Notes: generated from the sequence alone by a model not told the origin. 37,632 nucleotides of DNA from Waterburya agarophytonicola KI4 (GCF_020640915.1 NZ_JADWDC010000049.1:1-37632), one strand, 5' to 3'; shown: positions 9,914 to 18,379, counted from the first letter of the stretch. Translations and numbers: made by a program.

Positions 9914-10070
9914 TAGATACACCTGAACTGATTCTAAATAATGGAATAAAAATTGTCTCACACCTGATAAATGTTCGTGGAGAACAGTTTAAGGGCAGAC
10001 AAAAACGAGATGATATTCTAATTGTCTAACTATTTTTGGTATCGCCAAAACCTGAGAAAAGCAAACCATA

Positions 10071-12686
10071 ATGAGAATTCTGAAAACTCAAACCTTGCGT
10101 GGCCCTAACTATTGGAGCATTCGACGCAACAAACTAATTTTGATGCTGTTAGATTTGGAAGAGTTAACCGAAAAGCCATCTAATGAGTTGGCTGGATTTT
10201 ATGATGGTTTAGCACAAGTCTTACCTAGCTTAATTGAGCACCAGTGTTCTCGCGGTTATCGCGGAGGCTTTTTAGAGCGAGTCAAAGAAGGTACTCTGAT
10301 GGGGCATATCGTCGAACACGTAGCCCTGGAATTACAAGAATTAGCAGGGATGCCTGTCGGTTTTGGAAGAACCAGAGAAACGTCAACCCCAGGGGTGTTT
10401 AACGTTGTTTTTGAGTATGTAGAAGAACAAGCAGGACGCTATGCAGGCAGAGCAGCAGTTAGACTCTGTAAGTCTGTTGTCGAGACGGGAACTTATCCTG
10501 CTAGAGAATTAGAGCAGGATTTAACAGATTTAAAAGAACTATGTGCTAATACCGCTTTAGGTCCTTCGACAGAAACCATTATCAAAGAAGCAGAAGCACG
10601 CAAAATACCTTGGATGTGGTTGAGCGCGCGGGCAATGCTACAACTAGGTCATGGAGCGAATCAGAAACGGATTCAGGCTACTTTGAGCAACAATACCAGC
10701 ATTTTGGCGGTAGAACTAGCCTGTGATAAAGAAGGTACAAAAACTATCTTAGAAAATGCAGGAGTTCCCGTCCCTCAGGGTACGGTAATTGAATATTTAG
10801 ATGATTTAGAACAGGCGATCGCTGATATTGGCGGTTATCCCATTGTGATTAAACCTCTAGATGGCAATCACGGTCGAGGTATTACGATTAACATTAACGA
10901 TCCTTCCGAAGCCGAAACAGCCTATGATCTGGCAAGCAAATCCTCAAAATCGCGATCGGTGATTGTCGAACGATATTATCAAGGCAACGACCATCGAGTT
11001 TTAGTTATAGATAACAAAGTTGTAGCAGTAGCAGAAAGAGTTCCCGCCCATGTTACTGGGGACGGTCAATCTACTGTTAAAGAGCTAATTGAAATTACCA
11101 ACCAAGACCCCAAGCGAGGGGATGGACATGACAATGTTCTGACAAAAATTACCATCGATCCCACTTCTAAGGCAGTTTTAGCTAAACAAGGTTACGATCT
11201 CGGTTCAATTTTACCCTTGGGTACAGTAGCCTATCTTCGAGCTACAGCTAATCTCAGCACTGGCGGTGTCGCGATCGATCGCACCGATGAAATTCATCCC
11301 GAAAACCTCTGGTTAGCTCAAAGGGTCGCCAAAGTTATTGGTTTAGACATTGCAGGAATTGATATTGTCACTTCCGACATCAGCAAGCCCCTAAGAGAAA
11401 CCAAGGGAGTAATCGTAGAAGTTAATGCCGCTCCTGGTTTTAGAATGCATGCAGCCCCTAGCGAAGGCTTGCCCCGTAATGTGGGGGCATCAGTATTAGA
11501 AATGCTCTTTCCTAATAATGCCCCTAGTAGCATTCCAATCGTCGCAATTACGGGAACAAACGGTAAAACTACAACAACTCGTCTAACTGCTCATATCTAT
11601 CGTCAAACGGGTAAGATCGTCGGTTTCACAGCCACCGATGGTATCTATATTCAAGAATATTTAGTGGAAAAAGGCGATAATACTGGTCCTTATAGTGCGG
11701 GAGCTATTCTCAGAGATCCCACAGTGGAAGTAGCAGTATTGGAAACTGCCAGGGGCGGTATCTTGCGATCGGGCTTGGCTTTTGATAGTTGCGACATTGG
11801 GGTGGTGTTAAATGTTGCTGCGGATCATTTGGGTTTGGGGGGAATTGATACCATCGAACAAATGGCGAGACTCAAAGGAGTAATTGCCGAAACAGTTAAG
11901 CCCGGTGGTTACGCAATTCTCAATGCTGACGATCCTTTGGTAGCAGCGATGGCAGCAAAAGTTAGCTGTAAAGTAGCATATTTTTCGATGAATCCTGATA
12001 ATCCAATCGTTTCCGAGCATATTCGTCGTAACGGTTTAGCAGCAATTTATGAAAATGGCTACCTTTCAATTTTGGAAGGAAAATGGACTCTACGCATCGA
12101 AAAAGCCGTAAATATTCCCATGACTATGAGAGGGATGGCTCCCTTTATGATTGCCAATGCCCTCGCTAGTTGTTTGGCGACATTTGCTCAGGGAGTCGAT
12201 ATCGAGGAGATTCGTCGAGGTTTACGTACTTTTGAAGTCTCTTCCGAACAAATCCCTGGTCGCATGAATCTCTTCGATCTAGGTGAATATCATGCCCTGG
12301 TAGATTATGCTCACAACCCTCATGGATATTTAGCAGTGGGAGATTTTGTGAAAAACTGGCAGGGTAATAGAATTGGTGTCGTTGGCGGGCCAGGCGATCG
12401 CCGAGATGAAGATTTGATTTTATTGGGTAATATTTCTGCTCGAATATTTGACAGCATTCTAATTAAAGAGGATGAAGATTCTAGAGGCAGGAAGCCTGGA
12501 GAGGTTGCTGACTTGATTAGTAAAGGGATTTGTCAAGAAAATCCTAATATAAACTATGAAATTATTCTTGACGAAACTGAAGCTATAAATACAGCTTTGG
12601 ATCGAGCCAAAAATAATAACTTAGTAGTAGTTTTTCCAGATAAAATCGCTCAGGCGATTAAATTAATCAAGCAGCGGTTAAATTAG
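10071..12686 (+). CDS. cphA: Cyanophycin synthetase CphA
   Basis: Makes cyanophycin (multi-L-arginyl-poly-L-aspartate) from Asp and Arg without ribosomes, using two ATP-dependent active sites. The length of 871 aa is standard. The N-terminal domain is at about 1-160 (GRTRETSTPGVFN). The ATP-grasp domain, about 215-480, adds Asp and contains KPLDGNHGRGI near 260. The Mur-ligase-like domain from about 490 adds Arg, with P-loop AITGTNGKTTTTRL near 491 and DYAHNPHGYLAVGDF later. All motifs are intact. The stop codon overlaps the stop of the convergent CYTH gene by four bases. The intergenic leader from cphB (157 bases) could carry its own promoter. Confidence 0.97.
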   Translation: MRILKTQTLRGPNYWSIRRNKLILMLLDLEELTEKPSNELAGFYDGLAQVLPSLIEHQCSRGYRGGFLERVKEGTLMGHIVEHVALELQELAGMPVGFGRTRETSTPGVFNVVFEYVEEQAGRYAGRAAVRLCKSVVETGTYPARELEQDLTDLKELCANTALGPSTETIIKEAEARKIPWMWLSARAMLQLGHGANQKRIQATLSNNTSILAVELACDKEGTKTILENAGVPVPQGTVIEYLDDLEQAIADIGGYPIVIKPLDGNHGRGITININDPSEAETAYDLASKSSKSRSVIVERYYQGNDHRVLVIDNKVVAVAERVPAHVTGDGQSTVKELIEITNQDPKRGDGHDNVLTKITIDPTSKAVLAKQGYDLGSILPLGTVAYLRATANLSTGGVAIDRTDEIHPENLWLAQRVAKVIGLDIAGIDIVTSDISKPLRETKGVIVEVNAAPGFRMHAAPSEGLPRNVGASVLEMLFPNNAPSSIPIVAITGTNGKTTTTRLTAHIYRQTGKIVGFTATDGIYIQEYLVEKGDNTGPYSAGAILRDPTVEVAVLETARGGILRSGLAFDSCDIGVVLNVAADHLGLGGIDTIEQMARLKGVIAETVKPGGYAILNADDPLVAAMAAKVSCKVAYFSMNPDNPIVSEHIRRNGLAAIYENGYLSILEGKWTLRIEKAVNIPMTMRGMAPFMIANALASCLATFAQGVDIEEIRRGLRTFEVSSEQIPGRMNLFDLGEYHALVDYAHNPHGYLAVGDFVKNWQGNRIGVVGGPGDRRDEDLILLGNISARIFDSILIKEDEDSRGRKPGEVADLISKGICQENPNINYEIILDETEAINTALDRAKNNNLVVVFPDKIAQAIKLIKQRLN

Positions 12687-13183
12687 CCTTGGTCTTGCCA
12701 TTGGTTATAAGGATATTTGATTAAACTAGAATTGAAGTACTTTTTGTCATTTACTTCTCGTTCTATCCAACTGGGAATATCTATGTTTTGAGTTTCATTT
12801 TCTAGTTCAACTTCTGCGATAATTAATCCTTGATTTTCCCCAAAAAATTCATCTACTTCCCAAATCAGACCGCCATAATTTACTTGGTATCTAACTTTTT
12901 CAATAATCGGTCGGAGACACAAATTTTCTAATATTTGTTGTCCATCTTCTAAAGGAATAGGATATTCAAATTCAGCGCGAGTATGTCCTGTTGTTTTACT
13001 TTTAATTGTGAGATAGCTGTGTTCTCCAATTATTCTGATTCTGACAGTAGTTTCATTACTAGTAGGTAGATAGCCCTGGTAATACTTAATTCCCAGAGCT
13101 AGAACATTTTGGTTTAATTTTTCTTTGTGCGATCGCCATTCTGCTTTTTTAACTAAATATTTACGTTCTATTTCTATACCCAT
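12683..13183 (-). CDS. CYTH-domain phosphatase/triphosphatase
   Basis: 166-aa single-domain CYTH (triphosphate tunnel) protein. The diagnostic N-terminal ExExK motif is read as EIERK at residues 4-8. Alternating charged strands typical of the tunnel follow: TVRIRIIGEHSYLTIKSK, then RAEFEYPIPLEDGQQIL and WEVDEFFGENQGLIIAEVELE. Bacterial members hydrolyse inorganic tripolyphosphate or related triphosphates; the actual substrate here is not shown. It is convergent with cphA, with a four-base stop overlap, and divergent from the P-II paralogue. Confidence 0.88.
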   Translation of the reverse strand: MGIEIERKYLVKKAEWRSHKEKLNQNVLALGIKYYQGYLPTSNETTVRIRIIGEHSYLTIKSKTTGHTRAEFEYPIPLEDGQQILENLCLRPIIEKVRYQVNYGGLIWEVDEFFGENQGLIIAEVELENETQNIDIPSWIEREVNDKKYFNSSLIKYPYNQWQDQG

Positions 13184-13251
13184 TAATTTGTTGGTCAGGA
13201 TTTTAAAAAGAAACTAACGTTATCTTAATATAGTTTGATTGAGGTACAAAA

Positions 13252-13258
13252 AGAGGGC
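13252..13258 (+). promoter_or_regulatory. Ribosome binding site that sets a TTG start
   Basis: AGAGGGC lies seven to eight bases before the TTG at 13265, ideal spacing. No ATG is available before the conserved MKKVEAII beginning, so this site supports TTG as the start of the P-II gene. Confidence 0.7.
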
Positions 13259-13264
13259 TAAAAA

Positions 13265-13603
13265 TTGAAAAAAGTTGAAGCAATTATTCATTCCCACAAA
13301 CTAGATGATGTCAAATCCAGTCTGATATCCGTTGGCGTAATTGGGATGACGATATCAGAAGTTAAAGGCTACGGACACAAAAAAGGTGCGACGACTCGTT
13401 ATCGAGGGACAGAATATCGCGTAGAGTTCTCTAGCAAAATAAAAATAGAAGCTATTGTTGAAGAAGAAATGACAGATTTAGTAGTCAAACAAATATCTCT
13501 TGCTGGACGCACGGGAGAAATTGGGGATGGTAAAATTTTTGTCTCTGGAGTAAATCGTATAGTTAGAATTAGAACACAAGAAACTGATATTGCAGCGATT
13601 TAA
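13265..13603 (+). CDS. P-II family signal protein paralogue with altered T-loop
   Basis: 112 aa, collinear without gaps with cyanobacterial GlnB. Conserved P-II parts: K12, G24, G27M28T29, G35, G37, K40, R45Y46R47G48, E50Y51, K58, R82TGEIGDGKIF92, R101 and R103. Canonical residues that differ: R9 to H, P10F11 to SH, R38 to H, Q39 to K, Q42 to A, E44 to T, S49 to T and T52 to R. In known P-II proteins Q39 helps to bind Mg-ATP and 2-oxoglutarate, and Ser49 is the phosphorylation site in several cyanobacteria. Effector response is thus probably changed. The canonical glnB is likely elsewhere in the genome. The TTG start is supported by a good Shine-Dalgarno sequence. Proximity to cphBA suggests, but does not show, a link to arginine/cyanophycin control. 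Confidence 0.88.
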   Translation: MKKVEAIIHSHKLDDVKSSLISVGVIGMTISEVKGYGHKKGATTRYRGTEYRVEFSSKIKIEAIVEEEMTDLVVKQISLAGRTGEIGDGKIFVSGVNRIVRIRTQETDIAAI

Positions 13604-13691
13604 ACTATAAGTAATCGCAACTTAAATAACTATTAAAATAGTCTTAACTTATAACTCATAAGCTAGCACCTGTATCTAGGGAGTAAGCTTT

Positions 13692-14210
13692 GTGTTTTTA
13701 ATCAAAATTATTTTTGTCGCAGTTTCGATGCTGCTAGTTGGCGATTTCTTATCTACTTTTTTTTATCACGTTCCAGAACACGTTTTCGGTAAATTCCATA
13801 CCATTGTTCACCATGGCAAAAATCGTAGTTTTATCCATTATGCTGTTCTGAGCAGAAATCCTTTAGTAATTCTAGATGGTTTTTTAGGGGCTTTACCATA
13901 CTTTATTTTTGTACCTTGGGCATGGCAAGTATCCCCAACTGGCACAATAATTGCCTTAGTTCTGGGCAAACTGCACGTAATTTGGCGACACGTTTCTATT
14001 CTTGATTGGCAAACCCCTAAAGGGATCGCTTTGTGTTGTGGTTGGTTTTTTATCGTTACTCCTGAAAGACATTGGCAGCACCATCAAAATTCCCAGATGG
14101 CGTTTGGAGATATCTTTACTTTTTATCATCCTCCTGCGATCGCTTGGAGGCGATTTTTAATTACGGTCAAGAAAAAATATCAAAAAACCCTCAATATATC
14201 CAAAGCTTAA
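13692..14210 (+). CDS. Fatty-acid-hydroxylase/sterol-desaturase-like membrane protein
   Basis: 172-aa membrane protein with several histidine clusters of the non-haem di-iron hydroxylase type: YHVPEH near 25, HTIVHHGKN near 36, GKLHVIWRH near 91 and PERHWQHHQN near 124. Hydrophobic stretches lie at about 3-23, 55-78 and 82-95. The substrate is unknown; lipid or carotenoid oxidation would fit the family. Start: GTG at 13692, preceded at about eight bases by AGGGAG (13678-13683), better supported than any internal ATG. It lies 88 bases after the P-II paralogue on the same strand, possibly in one transcript. Confidence 0.75.
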   Translation: MFLIKIIFVAVSMLLVGDFLSTFFYHVPEHVFGKFHTIVHHGKNRSFIHYAVLSRNPLVILDGFLGALPYFIFVPWAWQVSPTGTIIALVLGKLHVIWRHVSILDWQTPKGIALCCGWFFIVTPERHWQHHQNSQMAFGDIFTFYHPPAIAWRRFLITVKKKYQKTLNISKA

Positions 14211-14228
14211 CCCTTTCGTCACGTTTTG

Positions 14229-14252
14229 TTTACTTTACTTATTTAAAGTAAA
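14229..14252 (+). promoter_or_regulatory. Inverted repeat, candidate operator of the Crp-family gene
   Basis: TTTACTTTA (14229-14237) and TAAAGTAAA (14244-14252) form a perfect 9-bp inverted repeat with a 6-base spacer. It is not followed by a T-run, and lies close to a TTAATAT -10-like box (14255-14261). It is flanked by two direct copies of GTCACGTT (14218-14225 and 14263-14270). Crp-family dimers bind such symmetric sites, so autoregulation is possible. Confidence 0.45.
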
Positions 14253-14290
14253 GGTTAATATGGTCACGTTGCTTAACAACTCCTCAAATT

Positions 14291-14899
14291 ATGCTATTGA
14301 GTCCAAAACTGAACTCCAACTTAGATCTAAGAAGAAAAGAACGAGAAATACCTTTACAACAATTTGAAAAAGGGGATGAGATGGTTGTCTTAGATTCAGG
14401 TATCTGGCAGGTTTATCGAGGTGTAGTACAGTTAAGCAAAGTACAACACAATGGAAGTGAAACGATTGTTGGATGGGTAGCAGCAAACGGTACTTTTGGC
14501 GACTGCTTGGGTGCTACAGAAGATTTACATCGGGCAGTAGCTTTGTCCGATGTTTACGCCCGAAGCTATTGTTTGCAAGATGTAATTCGATATCCTCTAC
14601 TGGCAAGACAATTTTTAGCTCAGTTTAGCGATCGCCTAATTAAGTCAGAGCAGTTACTTTCAATTGTTGCAGTCAAGAGAGTTGAAGATCGTTTGAGACA
14701 GTTGCTTTTGATGCTCAAACAAGAAATCGGACAACCTGTAGAAGATGGGGTGAGATTGCAGGTACGTTTTACCCATCAGCAGTTAGCAGCAGCAATCTGT
14801 ACTACTAGGGTGACAATTACCCGTATTATGGGAGATTTACAGCATCAAAATTTAATTTATCTAGATAGAGATCGCCACATTATCTGCAAAAACCTATAA
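14291..14899 (+). CDS. Crp/Fnr-family transcription regulator, NtcA-like DNA-binding domain
   Basis: 202-aa regulator. The N-terminal part (about 20-115) is a shortened cNMP-binding-type beta-roll (FEKGDEMVVLDSGIWQVYRG, GTFGDCLG). A dimer helix at about 115-145 leads to a winged helix-turn-helix at about 150-198. The recognition region CTTRVTITRIMGDLQ is almost the same as that of NtcA (TRVTVTR), so an NtcA-like GTA-N8-TAC target is possible. It is shorter than NtcA (about 222 aa) and differs in the effector domain, so I do not call it ntcA. The ligand is unknown. A symmetric site lies just upstream. Confidence 0.85.
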   Translation: MLLSPKLNSNLDLRRKEREIPLQQFEKGDEMVVLDSGIWQVYRGVVQLSKVQHNGSETIVGWVAANGTFGDCLGATEDLHRAVALSDVYARSYCLQDVIRYPLLARQFLAQFSDRLIKSEQLLSIVAVKRVEDRLRQLLLMLKQEIGQPVEDGVRLQVRFTHQQLAAAICTTRVTITRIMGDLQHQNLIYLDRDRHIICKNL

Positions 14900-15046
14900 A
14901 AGTCAAAAAATTTACAATTTATTTATCTATTAGGAGGGTTAATATTTCAAAAAAGTTCACGAAAATTTTACACAATAGAAAGACGCCCCACATACTTTCT
15001 TTATATTCAATTGGTACATTATAAATAAGCCAAGTAACTTTAAGTC

Positions 15047-15102
15047 GGGATAGCAAAGTAAAGCGGATTGATTAGATTCTTTTGTTTTGCTACTTCCCTT
15101 TT
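15047..15102 (+). terminator. Probable terminator of the Crp-family gene
   Basis: GGGATAGCAAA (15047-15057) pairs with TTTGCTA...TCCC (15086-15098), with a two-base bulge and a long loop that has further AAAG/CTTT pairing. T4 follows at 15099-15102. The rest of 14900-15135 is AT-rich and shows no gene. Confidence 0.5.
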
Positions 15103-15135
15103 ATCTCTTTAAATCACAACCAATATTTCATTTAT

Positions 15136-15175
15136 GGATACTGCTTCCCGTATAGCTATACGGGAAGCAGTATCC
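15136..15175. repeat. Perfect 40-bp palindrome between convergent genes
   Basis: The arm 15136-15155 (beginning GGATACTGCTTCCCG) is exactly mirrored by 15156-15175, with no spacer. It ends two bases before the stop codon of the minus-strand YvcK gene. It can form a very stable hairpin from either strand, but no T-run follows on either side. It could be a bidirectional terminator, mRNA 3'-end protector or mobile palindromic element. Confidence 0.9.
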
Positions 15176-15177
15176 CC

Positions 15178-16521
15178 TTAAATTTTCGGTTGCCATTTGC
15201 CACTGTACCATCGCAGCAAAACTCGGGCTAATTGGCTAGAACTATGACGGACGCGACCCCTTACTTCATCTTCTTCCATAACATTAGCCATAACTATGCG
15301 ACGGTTGAGTTTAGCAATTTCTTGTCTGTCTAAATGAACGGGATGGGAATTTTCTAAAGCATATTTTTCTAAAGATAGAGTGGTTGGAGGCTTGCGGTGG
15401 ACTAAAACAGCATCAAACAATTTCTGTTTGCCAATGCGGTCTATTTCTCGAATATGATCGGCCACACTGTAACCTTCAGTTTCTCCTGGTTGGGTCATAA
15501 TATTACAAACATAAATGCGCGGAACATCCGCTTTGGCGATCGCATTTCTAATTTCAGGAACTAAAAGATTGGGAATAATACTCGTGTAAAGACTCCCTGG
15601 ACCAATAATGATATATTCTGCTTCTTGAATTGCTTTGACCGCTGCGGGTAATGCAGGAGGATTGGCGGGCATACAGCCAATATTTTTTATTTTGCCTCCC
15701 GCTTGAGGAATATTGGATTCTCCTTCAATTAGTCTGCCATCTTCCATTTCTGCCCACAAACTAACATCGCTAAGGGTTGCAGGCAGAACTTTTCCGCTAA
15801 TCGCCAAAACCTTGGAACTGGCCATCACAGCTTGTTCCAAATCCCCAGTAATTTCGCTCATGACAGTGAGAAATAGATTACCAAAGCTATGTCCGATCAA
15901 ACCAGTACCAGCTTCAAAACGATACTGAAATAATTCGGTGAGTAATTCTTCTTCATCTGCAAGGGCTGCAAGGCAGTTGCGAATATCTCCAGGGGGTAAT
16001 ACTCCTAATTCTTCTCTCAACCTTCCTGAAGACCCGCCATCATCGGCTACGGTAACGATCGCGGTAATGTTGCTACTATATTCTTTTAAACCCCGCAAAA
16101 GAGTAGAAAGACCAGTTCCACCCCCTACCACCACAATTTTTGTACCGCGATTGAGACGACGGCGATCTAGCAGCATATCTACTAGTTGTTTATCTTTATC
16201 AACTCCCAGCACATCTGTAATTGAATCTACAGTACGAGATTGTCCCCAAAATATCAGGAAAACTCCTGCAATTAGTACTACAGGCCCTGAAATGTAGCTG
16301 GGTAAAACAGTAGTTAAAAATTCTAAAAATTCAGAAATCCAAGACAGCAAGCGGTAAATTGGCGTAAGTTTACTCCAGATAGCTGTCCCCATAACTGCCA
16401 TGAAAAAACCACTGGCACTTAATAACAGCCAGCGTTTAATAAATAGTCCAGGGGAAAGCCACTTGAAAAATCTATTGCGACTACGAATATTCTTTTTAGA
16501 AGATAAAGATGAATTTTTCAT
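15178..16521 (-). CDS. YvcK/CofD-like UDP-sugar-binding protein with membrane anchor
   Basis: 447-aa member of the YvcK (gluconeogenesis factor, CofD-like) family. In Bacillus, YvcK binds UDP-GlcNAc and influences envelope synthesis and carbon use. The soluble domain starts near residue 126: [20 protein letters not shown], then [30 protein letters not shown] and [15 protein letters not shown]. Unlike the roughly 320-aa Bacillus protein, it has an N-terminal extension with two hydrophobic segments (about 30-50 and 72-92) that should fix it to a membrane. The start is ATG at 16521. It is convergent with the Crp gene and divergent from ruvC. Confidence 0.9.
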   Translation of the reverse strand: MKNSSLSSKKNIRSRNRFFKWLSPGLFIKRWLLLSASGFFMAVMGTAIWSKLTPIYRLLSWISEFLEFLTTVLPSYISGPVVLIAGVFLIFWGQSRTVDSITDVLGVDKDKQLVDMLLDRRRLNRGTKIVVVGGGTGLSTLLRGLKEYSSNITAIVTVADDGGSSGRLREELGVLPPGDIRNCLAALADEEELLTELFQYRFEAGTGLIGHSFGNLFLTVMSEITGDLEQAVMASSKVLAISGKVLPATLSDVSLWAEMEDGRLIEGESNIPQAGGKIKNIGCMPANPPALPAAVKAIQEAEYIIIGPGSLYTSIIPNLLVPEIRNAIAKADVPRIYVCNIMTQPGETEGYSVADHIREIDRIGKQKLFDAVLVHRKPPTTLSLEKYALENSHPVHLDRQEIAKLNRRIVMANVMEEDEVRGRVRHSSSQLARVLLRWYSGKWQPKI

Positions 16522-16671
16522 CTTGGTTCAAAAATGTTTGCTGTGTACCAAAACCAAAACCTTTATGATTAACATAAACCATTAAGCACAAAACGACTCT
16601 ACAAATTGCCATAACTGTTAATTCACTTCATGGAAAAGATTTAGCAACAGACACTATGTATTTTGCCAGGA

Positions 16672-17169
16672 ATGGAAATTAAAATTTTAGGATTAGACCC
16701 AGGCATTGCCATTGTGGGATTTGGCACGATTATTTGCGATCGCCCTCAAGACATTTCGGCTAACAAAATAAATTCAATTGGGTTAGAAGATTTTGGAGTA
16801 ATTAGAACAAAAGCGAAAACTCCTTTAGGAGATCGCTTGAATATTATCTATGATGACTTGCATATCCTGATAGACGAAATAAAACCAGATTTGGTGGCGG
16901 TCGAAAAATTGTTTTTTTATCGTATGAGTAATATTATTAATGTGGCTCAAGCAAGAGGGGTATTAATGCTAGTTTTGGGTCAAGAGAAGTTGCCCTACGT
17001 CGAATTTACCCCACCAGAAATTAAGAAAGCCCTGACAGGTCATGGAAACGCGCCCAAAATAGAAGTTCAAGAAGCGGTAGCTAAAGAATTGTCTTTAGAC
17101 TTTATACCTCGCCCCGATGATGCTGCCGATGCCCTCGCGATCGCAATTACGGCATTTTTTAATTATTAA
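16672..17169 (+). CDS. ruvC: Holliday junction resolvase RuvC
   Basis: Crossover junction endonuclease acting with RuvAB in recombination. The acidic catalytic set is present: D in ILGLDPGIA near residue 9, E in VAVEKLFF near 74, and the D residues of [13 protein letters not shown] near the C-terminus. 165 aa is a normal length. I chose the ATG at 16672, which gives [15 protein letters not shown] at 16663 would add only three residues. The next gene starts 19 bases after its stop. Confidence 0.93.
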   Translation: MEIKILGLDPGIAIVGFGTIICDRPQDISANKINSIGLEDFGVIRTKAKTPLGDRLNIIYDDLHILIDEIKPDLVAVEKLFFYRMSNIINVAQARGVLMLVLGQEKLPYVEFTPPEIKKALTGHGNAPKIEVQEAVAKELSLDFIPRPDDAADALAIAITAFFNY

Positions 17170-17188
17170 TTATTTCAGCAAAAATCAA

Positions 17189-18379
17189 ATGTCGAACCTA
17201 AATTTTTGGTGGTTTGTTCTTCTTTGTATCAGTATTGTGGGGCTATTCCTCAGTCTGTGGATTGTTATTCCCGCCCCTACTTTCTTGTTATTGACTTTTG
17301 GTGTGGGTGCGCCAGAATTAAGCCCTTGGTTGATTGCAATAAATGCGATCGCTTTATTTTTTTCAATTACAATACCAAAAAGCTGGCTAGCTAATTTGAT
17401 TTTGGTTTGTAGTTTAATTGCTTTAATTTTAAGTTGTTTGCCACTGTTGCAATTATCTGCTGCCGATCGAAGATTTTCAGCGGAGATGGAGAGAGTATTG
17501 GGAACAGATTATTTAACTAAAATTCCCCAAGACTTACAACAACAAATGCGTCCCGTTCCATTTGCGATCGCAGATATCTTTAAAGGTATTTCTATTCCAG
17601 AGGTTCGGATCGATCGCGGTATTGTTTTTGCCAGTCCCGACAATGTAGATCTAAAATTAAATCTCTATCGACCAATAGCTTCGGGTATAAACCCCACTCT
17701 AATTATTATTTATGGTGGCGCGTGGCGATCTGGTTCTCCCAATGACTACGCCAATTTTAGTTCTTATATTGCAGCCCAAGGCTATTCGGTAATTAATCTT
17801 GATTATCGTCACGCACCCCAGTATAAGTTTCCCCTACAGCTTGAAGATGTGAATACTGCTTTGCAATACATTCAAGATAATGCAGCAGATTTATCAGTAG
17901 ATTTTGATAAAATCTCGATTATGGGCAGATCTGCGGGGGGACATTTAGCTACTCTGGCTGCATATCAACCAGATCCGATTATTCAGTTTCGTTCGGTAGT
18001 TAGTTATTATAGCCCTGTAAATCTTACTGAAGGATACTACGATCCCCCCGTTCCCAATCCAATTAATACTAAAGATGTCTTAAGAAATTTTTTAGGAGGA
18101 ACTCCTGAAGAATTCCCCGAACTCTATCGCCTAGCTTCTCCCATTAATTATCCTCGACCTAATTTAGCCCCGACTTTGCTAATTTATGGTCAAAGAGATC
18201 ATCTAGTTCAGCCTAAATTCGGACGACAACTATACGATAAATTACTCGCAACAGATAATCCTGCCATTTTACTCGACATTTCTTGGGCGGAACACGCTTT
18301 TGATGTTGTTTTTTTTGGGGTTAGCAATCAACTCGCTTTATATTACACAGAGCGTTTTTTGGCGTTTACTTTGAAATAA
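17189..18379 (+). CDS. Membrane-anchored alpha/beta hydrolase (BD-FAE/acetyl-esterase type)
   Basis: 396 aa from the ATG at 17189; the longer open frame from 17117 overlaps ruvC and is not needed. Three hydrophobic segments at about 8-28, 36-60 and 67-90 precede an esterase domain from about 150. Oxyanion motif YGGAWRSG near 175 (His of the usual HGG replaced by Tyr). Nucleophile elbow GRSAGGH with Ser near 247, acid in YGQRDHL, and catalytic His in WAEHAFD. The active site probably lies at the membrane surface; substrate unknown. Close to ruvC on the same strand, with no functional link apparent. Confidence 0.82.
   Translation: MSNLNFWWFVLLCISIVGLFLSLWIVIPAPTFLLLTFGVGAPELSPWLIAINAIALFFSITIPKSWLANLILVCSLIALILSCLPLLQLSAADRRFSAEMERVLGTDYLTKIPQDLQQQMRPVPFAIADIFKGISIPEVRIDRGIVFASPDNVDLKLNLYRPIASGINPTLIIIYGGAWRSGSPNDYANFSSYIAAQGYSVINLDYRHAPQYKFPLQLEDVNTALQYIQDNAADLSVDFDKISIMGRSAGGHLATLAAYQPDPIIQFRSVVSYYSPVNLTEGYYDPPVPNPINTKDVLRNFLGGTPEEFPELYRLASPINYPRPNLAPTLLIYGQRDHLVQPKFGRQLYDKLLATDNPAILLDISWAEHAFDVVFFGVSNQLALYYTERFLAFTLK

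Noticed and set aside
9941-9990. Possible small RNA with a Yfr1-like CTCACACC piece in the cphB-cphA gap
   Set aside because: Only a partial motif is present and it lacks the flanking stem-loops of Yfr1.
13184-13264. NtcA-binding site (GTA-N8-TAC) before the P-II paralogue
   Set aside because: No sequence with the right spacing was found here, nor upstream of cphB, cphA or the Crp gene; such sites could not be claimed.
15913-16297. Plus-strand open frames opposite the yvcK-like gene and similar long frames opposite mfd, ndhD, the CheB-CheR fusion and the GGDEF-EAL gene
   Set aside because: They are antisense shadows of strongly conserved genes, with Ser/Arg/Pro-rich unnatural composition.
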